Below are positions 22,041 through 34,529 of a stretch of DNA of 64,000 bases, in pieces (position 1 is the first letter of the stretch; each line of letters starts with the position of its first letter). The DNA comes from Cephalotus follicularis (lineage: Eukaryota > Streptophyta > Magnoliopsida > Oxalidales > Cephalotaceae): assembly GCA_001972305.1 (NCBI GenBank), contig BDDD01000315.1:8761-72760 (forward strand). Reading direction: 5' to 3'. The position numbers and the translations under genes are program-made. The notes beneath the pieces were generated by a model. The model made no database searches, was not told the origin of the DNA, and saw only the letters and a program-made list of their open reading frames with translations.

Positions 22041-24862
22041 TGTGACGTCCCACGCTTAGAGGGCCGATTGCATCGCATCACATGTAAATAATATACAGTA
22101 GTCAGGCCTAGGTACCATATTAAAAAGTAAGATAAATTAAAACTTTATTATAAGCATGTATCATGTACTCAAATGTAATACAAGTAGCTCATTAAATATT
22201 ACAATCCCAAATAGACGTTCATCACTTGGTCCAAATTCAACATAATACAATATATGTCGTAAAACAAAGCATAAGAGATAAGCATAAAGTCTCGTCATTA
22301 CTGTCTTCAAGTCTGCTTGTGGAAAAGAGGAACTAGCAATCCCCTAGAGAACTGGTTCCTGTAGCATTACCTGAAAACATAGAATTACCTGAAAACACAT
22401 AGATCCCTCATCCCAAAGAAGGGGTTAGTCATAGGGCCAAATGGATATATCCTCATGAGCATATTATGCTATATACATGTATGCATTGTGATATAATGTG
22501 TAAGTGCACATTATTAAGTATAAGGGTACAGTAATAATCCATGGCATGTTAAGATACATGAATTCCAGTTGCGATCTATTAGTCATATACATCCATATCA
22601 TACCAATATATATGAATGGGATCTAATATCTACAATCCTATCAATCGTCTAATAGACAATCAATAGTGAAGTGCGAATACACTCATATCATATCAAATCA
22701 GATCAAGTCCAATCAAATCAAGTAAATCCTATATAGAGCCTGTGACCTCAAATCTGTACAAGTCCGATCAAGTCAAATCAAGTCAATATCACGTGGTAAT
22801 CTAACCCCCCTGGAGGGTAATCTTGTGGAAAGGATGGCTAGATAGGCCCAGTAGATTTTAATCGATAGATTAAACCCACTAGACCCTCTTAGTGGTAAGT
22901 GCCGACCTGAGCACATATACAGTAGTAAGTGCTACTTGTGTGCATATGTCATGGTGAGTGCCGACCAAGTGCATCCTTGATGGCGGGCCTTCATGTATGC
23001 GACGGTGAGTGCCATCAAACGTGATCATGGTAATAATCGCTACCGGAGGGTGGTAGTTCTACCTATAATCTATTCAAGTAGTATTGTTGGTCGAATGCTA
23101 GTGACGATCCAATCAAGAAGAGTATATGGTAAAAACAAGTATCTCACATCCCGACTAGTGTCATGAGGTAGCTCTAATAGGAAAAATCAAATCAATACAA
23201 ATCAAGTACGTATCCATGGTAAAAGCTAATAGGTGGCAAAGATCTATCAAAGGGAACAGACAAACATAAAGTCCTTTCTAGTCAACCCAATTAGAAATCG
23301 CCAAGCACCTAAGGTTGTAGTTAATCAAACAATCAAAGTCAATAACAGTTGGTGACAATATCATTAACCACTAGACAATGGATATCTAATCGGAGTGGGC
23401 ACCATACGAACTCGACTAAAAAATCACTATTGTGCCTATGGTCTAAATCAGTCACTCTATCCTCAATGTGACTATTCCATCGTTCAAAACAACGGGTTAG
23501 TTGATGATAATACAGTGGTTAAATCAGTTAGTCAAGTAATCTAGTGGTCGATGGATCAGTTAGCCAATCATGTCAATCGAAAGTGGTACACAATCAATTG
23601 ATCTGCAGAAAGATCAATATCACCTGCGTAACCAGAGAGAAAACAGATGAAAAGTATTGAGTGATCTCAAGAATCGATCTGGTCAATCAGTTGTTTTGAA
23701 AATAGTTTAATTTTTATAAAACAGGGCCTTAAGCAGCGACGCCTTCTTACTAAGCGGCGGCATTGTGGGCCTTAAATTTAGTTAGGTGAAATGTGTACTA
23801 AGCGACGATAGTTAGTCTAAGCAACGACACTTTGTATGTAAGCGCTTGGGTGGTAACACTTAATAGTGTCGGCAGCGATTAGCACCTATACGAAGCCACA
23901 TTAAGTGGCGACGCTTAACATCAAAGCATCAGCGTTTTGAACGAGTTCGTTTGAATTTCAAGTATCAACTATTCTAAATGGCGACGCTTCTGGGTAAAGC
24001 GCTAGTGCTTCGACAGCACTGTAAAATTTCCATGTTGAGTTTTAAGCCATTTTTCAAGCCAAATATTTCTCAAGTTGTTTTCTGCCTTTTTTAGAAGTTC
24101 ATATAAGTGCTTTAAACATGTGAGAATCATTTGTTTCAATGATTTTACCCTAAATCCATTTCTAGGCCATTAATCATAAATAACCTAGAAATACTAACAA
24201 ACCGTTTTTGTCAAGCAACCCACCAAATAATCAGTTAAAACAATTTATACTATGAATAATCAGTAGCATTTTGGGTAGAGAAACTCTACCAAAATTCTTG
24301 GAGCTTGTGAGTTGTTGAAACCAGAGATTAGACTCAAGTCTAAATCCACTGGTTTTGAACAAGCTTTTAATGATGTAGGAGGAGTGTTAAAGATGTAACA
24401 AAGAAACTCAAAGCTTCTCCTTCGTCTCCTGGTCAACTCAGCAGTAGAGAGATAGGAAGTGTCTTAGTGTCTTTTGTGTTGTTTTTCTAGTCAGTAAGTA
24501 TTATCTTAGTTACTATATAGTGTAGGTGTTAGAATGTATAGGTTAGTTAGTATGTGTGGTGAGGAGTTAGAGACAATATGATTTAAATATGTGGCTACGG
24601 GAGTGTATTACATTTTCTTGTAGATAGGATAGGATGGTGTTATGTGGTAGTGGGGCCGACCGTAAGTAGTCTAAATGGCTACCATAACATCGGTCCAACA
24701 TCCCAAAATTGAAACGTAACAAACCCGAAAAAAATAACAATAGATATGTATATCAAATGCAAATAGGATGAGTATAAAATACTCCAGTCCATCAAATTCA
24801 AATATGACACGAGAAGTACCCAGCATACAATCAAATAAAATAAATAAGTTTGGGTCTTTACA
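22041..24862 (-). repeat. G1 5' LTR (2822 bp)
   Basis: It runs TGTAAAGACCC to GGGACGTCACA on the minus strand. It carries the short tandem array at 22890-23045 and the motif cluster at 23725-24010. Two other copies of this LTR family lie at 1427-4322 and 13032-14808. Confidence 0.88.
23725..24010. repeat. GCGTCGACGC-type motif cluster (Tekay LTR copy 3)
   Basis: Variants AAGCAGCGACGCCTTC, AAGCGGCGGCATTG, AAGTGGCGACGCTTAAC, AAGCATCAGCGTTTTG and ATGGCGACGCTTCTGG. It lies at the same LTR position as the other two copies. Confidence 0.68.
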
Positions 24863-25239
24863 AATTCACTTGGAGAATACCCTTCCTATTGACCTCCATG
24901 AAGCTTCCTGGGTCTGCTAGTGCATGTTTTGTTTCAACATGGGTATATCAAAAGATAGCATTTAGATAGATGATTGATCAGTATGTTTGCTCATAACTCT
25001 TGAAATGGGAATCAAAATTAAGGCATATTCTACACAAACAACCAGATGATATGTTGTGCTACGACTTTACGTCTGCTTTGGTATCAATTGTATCACCGGT
25101 TGTCTTTCTTGGTTCCAACTTTAGAATTATATACCATCCTCCTAGCACTCTTAGAATTTTTCACTTTTGAGAGTCAAATGTAGCAATTCGAAACTCATGT
25201 AAATTTTCCAATGAGATTTCCTTACTACATATGTTTGGA
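24863..25239. other. Pre-insertion sequence left of C2
   Basis: 377 bp between the G1 LTR and the C2 target duplication, continued at 38956. No recognisable gene on either strand; short open stretches exist but match no family I know. Confidence 0.5.
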
Positions 25240-25244
25240 TTAAG
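25240..25244. other. C2 target-site duplication, left
   Basis: TTAAG immediately before the LTR start TGTTGGG; the same five bases follow the other LTR at 38951-38955. Confidence 0.88.
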
Positions 25245-27239
25245 TGTTGGGAATGTAAGTTCATCGCCGGTGTTGGAATCGAACCAAGGGTGTTTAGAAG
25301 TGCAAATAAAATTTTTCTGTCTAGACAGCGAAATTAAAAACCCTTAACACCACAATAAAACCAGGTCCAATTTTAAGAATTCAAGGTCAAAGGAACACCC
25401 ATATCACATCATAATTAAATACCCATCACATATACATGCTTATGTGATGAAACAGCTGACACAGAGAAAACTAGGAGAACATACCGAAACCGACGACTCC
25501 TTCTTCTAGGTTAGCTCCAAGCTTGGTGAACAAAATCAAAGAAGGGATTTTAAGAGAAAATGCTGGCTCCATGCTTTGGCCTTTTTGTTCTCTGTGAGAT
25601 GCACTTCGATCGCATCATCCATTGTCACTCCATCTTCTTCTTTTATGCCTTTTTCTCTAAGAAAACTGCCTGCCATCCTTACCAACGTGCTCCCTCTTTT
25701 TCTCTAAGAAGGAGAAACTGGCTGGGAGTGGGAGAAAGAATGTTCCCACGTAATTTTGTGGCGTCGTAGCTGCTGATTTTCTTCCAACGTTTTTCAGCTG
25801 GTAAGACAAACAACGTAAAACATGTTCTCACTTATTCTTTTAGTGGGCTGGCCTTACATGTGACCAAAAATGAGTCCAACTCATTCTTTGCATGTCACAT
25901 ATTACTTCTCCAAGAAACCAGCTACCAATCACTTAAGTGAGTCCTACGCATTTTAGTCGCATTTTAGTGATACCACATATCCCTTCAAATATTAATTAGA
26001 TAAGATTAAGCGAGGTAGTGCCATGTGTCACCATTTAACGATAACACAATTCGCAAAATCCACCTAACCAATATTTGATTTTATAATTGTCATCAAGATT
26101 AAATATGTCCAATATATTTATGAAGATATCATTACTAGGTAGGGACCCTTTAAAATCTCAATTAAAATCGGTGGTATTCATAAATTACCAAAATACCCCT
26201 AGGGTTCGATTAAGCCATTCAAAATAGTCTCAGACCTATTTAAAATGCTTTCAGACTAATATCGAATATTGTCCAGATGAAAAAATAATCCAATTAATTT
26301 TCTCATTATTTATTACACACTGCCGTAGTACGAGACTTTTTGAGTCATCGGTTCGCATGTACTATAATCTCTCGTCATACTTGGCCCTGATTGAGGTATA
26401 GGGTAATGATACGTGTCAACCCTAGATGTTACCTCAATGACTAAAATATTTGATTATTACTATATTTTCAGTCCACCTTAACCTTGGCCAAGGATTTCAT
26501 AAGTCCAAAGTACAATCAGACCATAATAGGGCCGATCACCTTCACTCAGGTGTGAAAATCCCATATTGCACACTCACTTATATTCGTATAGATTCGATCA
26601 TACCAAAAGACCACCCGATTGCCAGCCCCGCGTAAGAACTAGGTATGGTGGAGATCGAAACATAACAGTCACCATACAATATAGAGCAGTAGCTCAGGTC
26701 TAAGGATCAAACGAGTTTCATGAACTCTCTAAATGACTAGCATTTATACACAACCGCAACAAGTAGGAGTCACTACTGACACGAGAATAGTTACTATCCA
26801 AATAGTGTCTCCTACACGGGTCCTGTTCAGTGTACACGCTCCCAGCGCGCACCCCATATTTGCCCTAGTGTCGCAACACAGATGGTAGTGAGAGTATCCA
26901 TCCTCCAATTCCCAAAAGTAGGCAACATGCGTGCAAGTTTATCCGATTCACTAATGCCCACAAAGTGAACCTTTGACTTAGAACTAATTTGACATAAGGA
27001 ATAAGGTAGCCAATTCCACTGCCTCCGTGTTGGCATCCAACCTTATGTCGGGGCATCACAAGTGTAAGTAGAGTAATTTAGACTACTTCAATTATGTGAT
27101 GAAACACAAGTAATATTGCCATAATTAATATAAACAAATTATCACATGTCATATATATATGGAAAAGGACTGTTTATATACATAGACAGGTCTGATACAT
27201 ATGCCCATCCAATGGCTTATCGGGTCACCCTATATAACA
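25245..27239 (-). repeat. C2 3' LTR (1995 bp)
   Basis: It is bounded by TGTTGGG and ATATAACA on the plus strand. It is about 220 bp shorter than the 5' LTR: a block present at 36999-37230 is missing here. C1's LTR keeps a related block (4590-4790), so this copy appears to have lost it. Confidence 0.88.
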
Positions 27240-27252
27240 TTCTCCCACTTGA
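27240..27252 (-). other. C2 polypurine tract
   Basis: The minus strand reads CAAGTGGGAGAA directly before the LTR start TGTTATATAGG. Confidence 0.8.
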
Positions 27253-27329
27253 CCCTCAAGTCATGCACTCCTATAGCCTAAGCACATCGTCCCACGATGA
27301 CGCTCCAAAGCCTTGATGCCCATTGCCTT

Positions 27330-28600
27330 GGTCAGTGGATCTGCTGTGCTCTCCTCTGAGCATGCACTCTCAAGCTAAATATCTCCCCTACCAATGATCT
27401 CTCAGATCTAATGATAGCGCCACTCGATGTGTTTGGATCGATGGTGAGACCGTGGTTCCTTGGCTTGTGCTACAGCCCCATTATTGTCATAGTATATTAC
27501 AATCGGACCGCTAAATGGTAGGAACAACTCACAGTTTGGTGATGAACTTGCGCATCCATACACCCTCCTTGGAGACATTTTAGGCTACTATGTACTCGGC
27601 TTCTATTGTGGAATCCGCTATTGTCTCCTGTTTAAAACTGCGCCAGCTCACAGCTCCTCCATTCAGCACAAAGACATACCCACAGACTGATTTATGATCA
27701 TCAGGATCACTATCAAAACTGGAGTCTGTATAGCCCTCCAATTTCAACTCACTATCTTTTCTATATATCAAGACGATATCCTGAGTCCTTCTATGGTACT
27801 TCAGAATCCCTTGACCACTTCCCAGTGCTTCTCACGGGGATTAGACTGAAATCCGCTTCCCATTCCCGGGGCATGCGCGACATCAGGCCTAGTACATAAC
27901 ATGGCATACATGATCGACCCTACTGCCGAAGCATAAGGCATCCTACTCATGCGTGCTCTCTCTTCAGGTGTCTGTGGAGACATCTTTCGAGAAAGTAGAA
28001 TTCCTTCACCTATTGGCAATAGGCCTCTCTTGGAATTCTCCATGCTAAACCTTTTCAGCACTTTGTTGATGTACTGGTTTTGAGAAAGCCCAAGCAACCT
28101 ATTGGACCTATCCCTGTAAATCCTAATACCCAGTGTATAGGTGGCTTCTCCTAAATCCTTCATGGAAAAGTTCTTAGCTAGCCATACTTTTACATACTAC
28201 AACATCCCTACATCATTCCCAATGAGTAGGATGCCATCTACATATAGCACTAAGAAAGTAATATTAGGTCCCTCTTGCTTTCAATAAACACAAGGCTCAT
28301 TTACATTTTTAATGAAGTCAAAAGCTTTGACAGCTTCATCAAAACGTAGATTCCAGCTACGAGATGCTTGCTTGAGTCCATAAATGGATTGTTCGAGCTT
28401 GCACACCATATGCGGATGCTCAGTGGATGTAAACCCCTCGGGTTGGGACATATAAATGTCCTCTTCAAGACGACCATTTAATAATACCTTCTTGACATCC
28501 ATTTGCCATATCTCATAATCATAATGAGTGGCAATCGTAAGCAAAATCCGAATGGATTTTAGTCGACACCATGTCGCTGTATATACCCTTTCGCCACTAA
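27330..28600 (-). pseudogene. C2 reverse transcriptase and RNase H region
   Basis: RNase H: LEGYTDSSFDSDPDDHKSV and FVLNGGAVSWRS. RT: LGIRIYRDRSNRLLGLSQNQ, SAVGSIMYAMLCTRPDVAHA, and upstream WQMDVKKVLLNGRLEEDIYM, then VCKLEQSIYGLKQASRSWNL. It is close to C1 and C3. It is broken. Confidence 0.88.
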
Positions 28601-29960
28601 TCAAGCTTTATATGTCTCGATTTTTCCATCTGCGTTCATCTTCTTTTTGAAGATCCCTTTGCAACCAATAGGCACAATGCCTTCGGGTGCTTCAACCAAA
28701 TTCCAAACCTGGTTGGAGTACTTGGAATCCATTTCAGATTTCATGACTCCTAGCCATGCCTCGGATTCAGTGCCCTGCACTACCTCCTGATAGCTGGTAG
28801 GCTCGTTGTCTTCAACGACGATGACCTCATCAGTACCATCAATGAGGAAACAATACCTCTCAGGTGCTAATGAAATCCGGTCTGATCTCCTCAAAGGATT
28901 TTTGCCTAACTGAGATCCATTCTCAACTTGAGATCCAAACTCAACTGTGTCTGTTGAAGGTCCAACCCCCATCTTCTCCATTTCCTGCGTGGTCTCTACG
29001 TGTGGCAACTCCTTGGGTTCCACCTGACTCCCACTATTTCCTTCAAAAAGGTATTCCTTCTCTAGGAACACAGCATTTCGTGAAACAAATAACCTTTGTT
29101 CGCTAGGATGGTAGAAGTAGTATCCTTTGGTTTCTTTAGGATACCTCACAAACTTGCAACGGTCTAACCGCGCTTCCAGCTTATCTGTATCAAGCCTCTT
29201 GACATAAGCTAGACAACCCCAAACCTTTAAATGGCTAAGGCTGGGTTTCGTCCCTGACCACACCTGGTATGGGGTGGAGGGAATGGATTTTGAAGGAATC
29301 CGATTCAAGATATAGGCAGCTGTATCTAGGTTATATCCCTAGAGATAGGTGAGAAGGTCAGTAAAAGACATCATAGATTGAACCATTTCCAACAAGGTCC
29401 GATTCCTCCTTTCGGACACACCATTATGTTGTGGTATTCCAGGAGGTGTCCACTGAGAAACAATTCCGTTATCTCTAATATAACCTAGGAATTTAGCTGA
29501 CAGGTACTCGCCACCTCTGTCGGATTGAAGTACTTTAATCGGCAAACCAGTCTGCTTTTCTACTTCAAGTCTGAACTCCTTAAATTTCTCAAAGGATTCT
29601 GTCTTGTGTCTCATCGGATACACATAACCAAACCTAGATAAATCATCAGTAAATGTTATGAAATAGATATAACCCCCTCACGCACTGACCGACATAGGAC
29701 CACATACGTCGGTGTGGACTAACCCCAGTAAGTCCATTGCCCTTTCTCCTACCCCGGAGAAGGGAGATTTGGTCATCTTTCCCAATCAACAGGATTCACA
29801 CGTTGGATAGGACTCCAAATCCTGAATATCCAAAAGATTATCCTTAACCAACTGTGTAAGCCTGGCATCACTAAGATGTCCAAGTCTACAGTGCCAAGTA
29901 TAGGTTTTATTCAACTCAGTTTCTCTATGTCTTTTCTTATTACTTTGCCCAATGAACGGG
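28601..29960 (-). pseudogene. C2 integrase region
   Basis: The core includes LQSDRGGEYLSAKFLGYIRD, VSQWTPPGIPQHNGVSERRN and RTLLEMVQSMMSFTDL. The C-terminal part includes YQVWSGTKPSLSHLKVWGCL and VFLEKEYLFEGNSGSQVEPK. It is broken. Confidence 0.88.
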
Positions 29961-30039
29961 ATTTTAGATTGTACAGTATTTAAAACAAATAATCCATTAT
30001 CGATAAAACCATTACCAACAAAAACATTGTCAGAATATA

Positions 30040-30360
30040 CAAAACATTAAATGTCTTGGAATCTAAGCTCTAAGCCCAAATTACATAAGTATGAAACACT
30101 TATAATATTTCTTACAATGTTCGGCACATAATAACATGGATCAAGAGTTAATACAAAACCATTACTAAAAGTAATATCATAAATCCCTACAGCTTCAGCG
30201 ATGATCCTAGATCCATCCCCAAGCCGCAAGTCCAAGTCTCCAGCTCCAAGCCTTCTAACTTTTCTTAGTCCCTGCAATGAATTGCACAGGTTAGTTCCAC
30301 ATCGAGTATCCAATACCCATGAAGAACTACTATTCAAAGCTAGATTTAGTTCAATCATGT
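30040..30360 (-). pseudogene. C2 protease region
   Basis: The minus strand has SSSWVLDTRCGTNLCNSLQG and GFVLTLDPCYYVPNIVRNII, the copia retropepsin segment that precedes the GAG-pre-integrase domain. Confidence 0.78.
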
Positions 30361-30369
30361 AATACCTGA

Positions 30370-31140
30370 TGTACTCGCACCATGCGTAGTATCAGTAGAG
30401 ACTATAGCATCAGAAACCCGACAATCTTTCTTCCAGTGTCCAGTCATGCCAGACTGAAAACAAGCACCCTCAGCCGCAAGCTGCTTCTACGATTCTTGGA
30501 AATGCCCCTACTAGCTCCAAGCTTACCCTTCTTCTTCTTGTACTTCTTCTTACCCTTGCCTTTTGTATTGACAGGCCCAAGTCCGCCCTTCCCTTTAGAG
30601 GAAGACGAGGCACTGCCCTTTCCTTGGACAAACCTAGAAGAAGAAAGAAGTAAGGAGTGGGAATTTGACTTCCCAGAGTCAAAATCGATCTCAGCCGTTC
30701 TCAACATAGCAATTAACTCAGTAAGAGTTACTTTTATCTTGTTCATATGAAAATTCACTAAGAACTATGAGAACGACTTAGAAAGGGACGTAAGAATAAG
30801 ATCCACATAAAGATCGTGGTCCATGAAAAACCCTAATTGAGTGAGCTACTCAATCATGTCTATCATCTTCAATCCATGATCATGGACTGAAGCTCCCTCT
30901 GGCATCTATGCCTTGAAGATCCTGCGCGAGAGATTGAACCTCTGAGTCCTAGACTCAGTCTCATACATCTCCTGAAGAAGGACTAGTATAGTGGATAAGG
31001 TGTCCATCTTCTCATGCTGGCGCTGTAGCTCAGGTGTCATTCCCAAAAGGGTTAAACACCGGGCTTGCTCGTCGTCCTCTAGCCACGTGGCCAGACGGCC
31101 CGACTCCTCGGGCGTAGGGTCTGCACCTAGTGCAGGAGAC
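30370..31140 (-). pseudogene. C2 gag, C-terminal part
   Basis: From left to right on the plus strand: the zinc knuckle CFQSGMTGHWKKDC (CX4-type spacing) near 30400-30470, the basic lysine-rich stretch, and the middle of Gag (FHMNKIKVTLTELIAMLRTA, MYETESRTQRFNLSRRIFKA, CLTLLGMTPELQRQHEKMDT). It stops at about 31140 where Cassandra sequence begins. Its last 105 bp are also present at 34285-34390. Confidence 0.8.
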
Positions 31141-31592
31141 CGGTTCATCCCCGAACCACATCTACTGGAGGGGGTCCGTCTCTGATACCAATTGTAAAGA
31201 CCTGATCCGATCCTTAACCACATGAGAGATTGTCTGCTTTTTCCCCACGGGCATCACGGTGTTGTCCTACTTAATGGATTGGTCAGACATCCCAGGAGAT
31301 CACCCATCCTGGTTTTACCCTGAGCGCAGCATGCTTAAATTTGGAGTTTCCACTAACTCCTCAGCCAATCCATCAAAAGGCGTCTCATATGATTATGTTA
31401 TAGGATCATTTCTTATATAACACAGCCATACTTCTCCCCCATTTTGATGGATCCGGTTCATTCCTGTCACAAGGGCGGCTTCATCTCATGGTGAGCACTT
31501 TCCTTTGGATGGAATTGAGAGCTCTTTCCTCAGGATGGCTTCATCACATGGAGAGCTCTGTCTCCTTGCCCACTCTGTAGTGGGGTGTCACA
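31141..31592 (-). mobile_element. Cassandra TRIM remnant 2 (one LTR plus part of the middle)
   Basis: LTR 31193-31592 (400 bp) reads TGTGACACCCC to TCTTTACA on the minus strand, followed by ATTGGTATCAGAG, an intact tRNA-Met primer site, and 40 bp shared with the Cassandra 1 middle. The 5S-derived block is at 31285-31350 (CCCAGGAGATCACCCATCCT). The other LTR is absent. It lies in the gag of C2, as Cassandra 1 lies in the gag of C1, but at a different point. Confidence 0.85.
31285..31350 (-). other. 5S rRNA-derived segment, Cassandra 2
   Basis: The reverse complement of the conserved 5S part is visible as CCCAGGAGATCACCCATCCT, then GAGCGCAGCATGCTTAAAT and TTGGAGTTTC. It is diverged from a functional 5S gene. 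Confidence 0.85.
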
Positions 31593-32169
31593 GAAACACT
31601 GGAAAGTAGTCAAAGGGATCCTTAAGTACCATAGAAGAACTCAGGATGCTTTCTTGATCTACGAAGGAGATAGTGAGTTGAAATTGGGGAGATATACTGA
31701 CTCAAGTTTCAATAGTGATGCGGATGATCACAAATCAGTGTCAGGATATGTCTTTATCCTGAATGGCGGTGCTGTTAGTTGGAGAAGCTCAAAGCAGGAG
31801 ACTACTGCATACTCCACTATGGAAGTAGAGTATATAGCAGCCTCGGATGCTGCAAAGGAGTGTGTTTGGATGCGAAAGTTCATAGAAGAACTTGGAGTGG
31901 TTCCATCCATTAGTTGTCCTGTAGTGCTTTACTGTGACAATAATGGGGCTGTTGCACAAGCCAAGGAGCGCAGGTCTCACCAGCGGTCCAAACATATCCT
32001 GCAACATTATCACTTGATCCGAGAGATCATTGACAGCGGAGACATAGTTCTAGAAAGGGTTGCCTCATAGGCAAATATAGCATACCCCCTGACCAAAGAA
32101 CTAGGGAGTGATGTATTCGAGCGTCATCATAGTATGATGGGCTTGACTATAGGGCTTCGTGACTTGAGG

Positions 32170-32183
32170 GCCAAGTGGGAGAT
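32170..32183 (+). other. C3 polypurine tract
   Basis: GCCAAGTGGGAGAT directly before TGTTAGAGAG. Confidence 0.8.
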
Positions 32184-34245
32184 TGTTAGAGAGAGTGTGA
32201 CCTGACAAGCCATGAGGTGGATAGATGTACGTGTACTATACTCATATTATATACAGTCTTAATTTTTTTATGCTACTTTCTGCAAATTACATTTTATTAA
32301 TGGTATACTGTATATGTTTTATCACATAATTGAAGCATATTACTTGCTCACATATATGGTGCCCTATCACATCAAGGGTTAGTTGTCAAGCATGGGGCTA
32401 TGAGAGCGACTACCTTATTCCCTGTTACTAAAATGGTCCAAGTCAGTGGTTTACTTATTTTAGGCATTAGGGAACCGGTTAGACTTGCCGTAATATGCTT
32501 GCTCTCCCGAATGGGAGAGTGGAGTATCTCATTGCCACTTGGGTAGGACCCTAAAGCTAATGCAGGGTGTGTGCTGGGTGCATGTACACTAAACTTGGCC
32601 TACCATGAGAATTCTATTTGGATGGTCACATATCCCGTGTCAGTAGAGTTTCCCATCTAAGACAGTAGTGTATAGGCTCTACGAGTCTAGCAAGTTCTTG
32701 ATGGACTTGTCTGATCCTTAGACCTGAGCGGCTACTCTACATTGCATAAAAACTGTCTGACTTTTATTTTTGCCCTAGCCAGTTCTTTCGCGAGGCTGGC
32801 AAACAGGCAGCTTTTTGGTATTGCAGGATTTATGTGAATGTAAGTGAGTTCACAACAAGGAATCGTCACACCTGATGTGAGAGTGATTGGCTCGATAGTA
32901 TCTGTATTCATTATGGACTTTGAAATACCTAGACAGGTTCCCGGAAGCTGGAACCTAGGGTTTCCGGAAAGGCTTGTCGATAGTCATAATGGTAATTACA
33001 GATTTATAGATATCGTCAAATCTAGGGTTGACACATATCCTTACCCTAGGCCATGATCGGAGCCGAGGATGATGAGCGATTATAGTACATGGTAACTGTC
33101 ATCAGGATAAAGTACCGGATGTATCAGAAACAGACTTAAATTGTGAGAAATTAATCAGGGATTAATTTACACACCTGGAATATGATGGTCATAGATTCAG
33201 GGTCTTAAAGCAGTCGGTGACTATTTATGGTAAATTTACCTAAGTGCGGGGGCGTCTTAGTTACTAACCATCGTTACCGATTTTATTCCGGACTTTAGGG
33301 TTCCACCTCACGACGACATGTAATGGATACATATCGTTGTATGATGACGTGTGGTGGCACATGTTATATTGTGTTGTATTAGTGTGTTACGTGACTAATT
33401 AGTTAACATACATACTAGAAGGATTATGGTATTAAGTATTAACTGGATTATTAATTCTCTTATCTCTATCTCTCTCTCTCTCTCTCCTTATTGGCTGCTT
33501 GGAAGACAATAAATTAACACGTCTTCTTTCTTGGACATCCCGTATGTCAAGTAACTCAGGAAATGGTAGTAAGCCGTATGTCATGGTGCCAAAGAAAGGA
33601 AATTGGATTGTATTCAGGGAATGAAATCCATTAACACATTTTCTGAATTGGCTGGCTTAATGACGATCCTGTTTTTTTAGCATTGAATCACTGGGTGATT
33701 AAAAACATATAAGGAGAGAACAACGTATGGTAAGAAAATTCTAGAACTTGGAATTTTTTGTTAGAGAGAGAGCAATCTGGTTTGTTCTTTGGAAGAGCAA
33801 TGGTTAAACTTAAAACAGATAAGAGAAAAACTTTATACCATTACCCTAAACACCACACCTTGATTTTTATATGTGGTGTGTTGCTTTTCACAAAGCATTA
33901 CTCTTCCTTTATTGATCCTAGATTTGGATTAGACATATAAGAATTGGAAGGACTGGTCTTTGTTGTTTTGTTCTTGTGTTAAAGCTTGAAGTTTCAGATT
34001 GGATACTAGAAGGAAGGAGTTTGGTTGCTTGGTATAATCTCTAACCTTCTTCATATGCAAGTCATTGTTTTACTGGGCATAGCAATGACTTGTATAGCAT
34101 GTTTGTTTATTGTTATGTTTAATTGGGCAGTTGATTAGAGATCCTAGGACGGTTGTGATCATTTATGGATTTAGAATATAGGATGTTCATAGGCTTGGAG
34201 CCAACTCTGATGAAAATTAAAGTTGAACACCTTATACATCTAACA
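32184..34245 (+). repeat. C3 3' LTR (2062 bp)
   Basis: It starts TGTTAGA and the end is set at TCTAACA (34239-34245), which gives a perfect 7-bp terminal inverted pair and a length like the C2 LTRs. A CT-rich microsatellite is at 33463-33488. Confidence 0.68.
33463..33488. repeat. (CT)n microsatellite
   Basis: A nearly pure CT run in the C3 LTR. Confidence 0.9.
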
Positions 34246-34284
34246 CCTAAAATGGCCATAAACCCAAAAGTTTTTCTTTCATGC

Positions 34285-34529
34285 AGCTCCGGTGTCATTC
34301 CCAGAAGGGCTAAACACCGGGCCATCTCGTTGTCCTCCAACCACTTGGCTAGACGGTCCGACTCATCAGGTGTAGGATCTGCAACTAGTGCAGGAGGCCC
34401 CTCAGTCATCACATACGCCATTTTATTGGCCGTTAGGATGATCTTGAGGTTGCGACGCCAATCGAGAAAATTATGGCCCTCTAAGTTGTCGGTCTCTAGA
34501 ATGCGGGACATAGAAGATTGAAAAGCCAT
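34285..34529 (-). pseudogene. C2 gag, N-terminal part
   Basis: The minus strand starts at the ATG at 34529: MAFQSSMSRILETDNLEGHN, FLDWRRNLKIILTANKMAYV, DPTPDESDRLAKWLEDNEMA. It is the N-terminus of a copia Gag (UBN2-like domain). It ends at 34285 next to the C3 LTR, and its last 105 bp repeat those at 31030-31140. Confidence 0.82.

Larger units (their letters stand above)
13032..24862 (-). mobile_element. Ty3/gypsy Tekay-like chromovirus G1, broken
   Basis: Minus-strand element with a complete 5' LTR (22041-24862), a tRNA-Met primer site, gag with zinc knuckles, protease, RT, RNase H, integrase, a chromodomain-like end, a polypurine tract and a 3' LTR (13032-14808) that has lost about 1.1 kb at its outer side. 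A copia solo LTR is nested in pol. LTR similarity is roughly 85-88% by eye, so it is old, several million years or more. It is heavily broken, with well over ten breaks. The right flank begins AATTC; the matching target duplication is lost with the outer 3' LTR. Confidence 0.88.
31593..34245 (+). mobile_element. Copia fragment C3: RNase H end and 3' LTR
   Basis: The opposite strand to C2. RNase H text at 31593-32070 (HWKVVKGILKYHRRTQDAFL, YCDNNGAVAQAKERRSHQRS) runs into a polypurine tract and an LTR at 32184-34245. Everything upstream of RNase H is missing. It belongs to the C1/C2 copia group but the LTR is a different subfamily, closer to the solo LTR C4. It is broken, by loss of the 5' two thirds. 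Confidence 0.82.
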
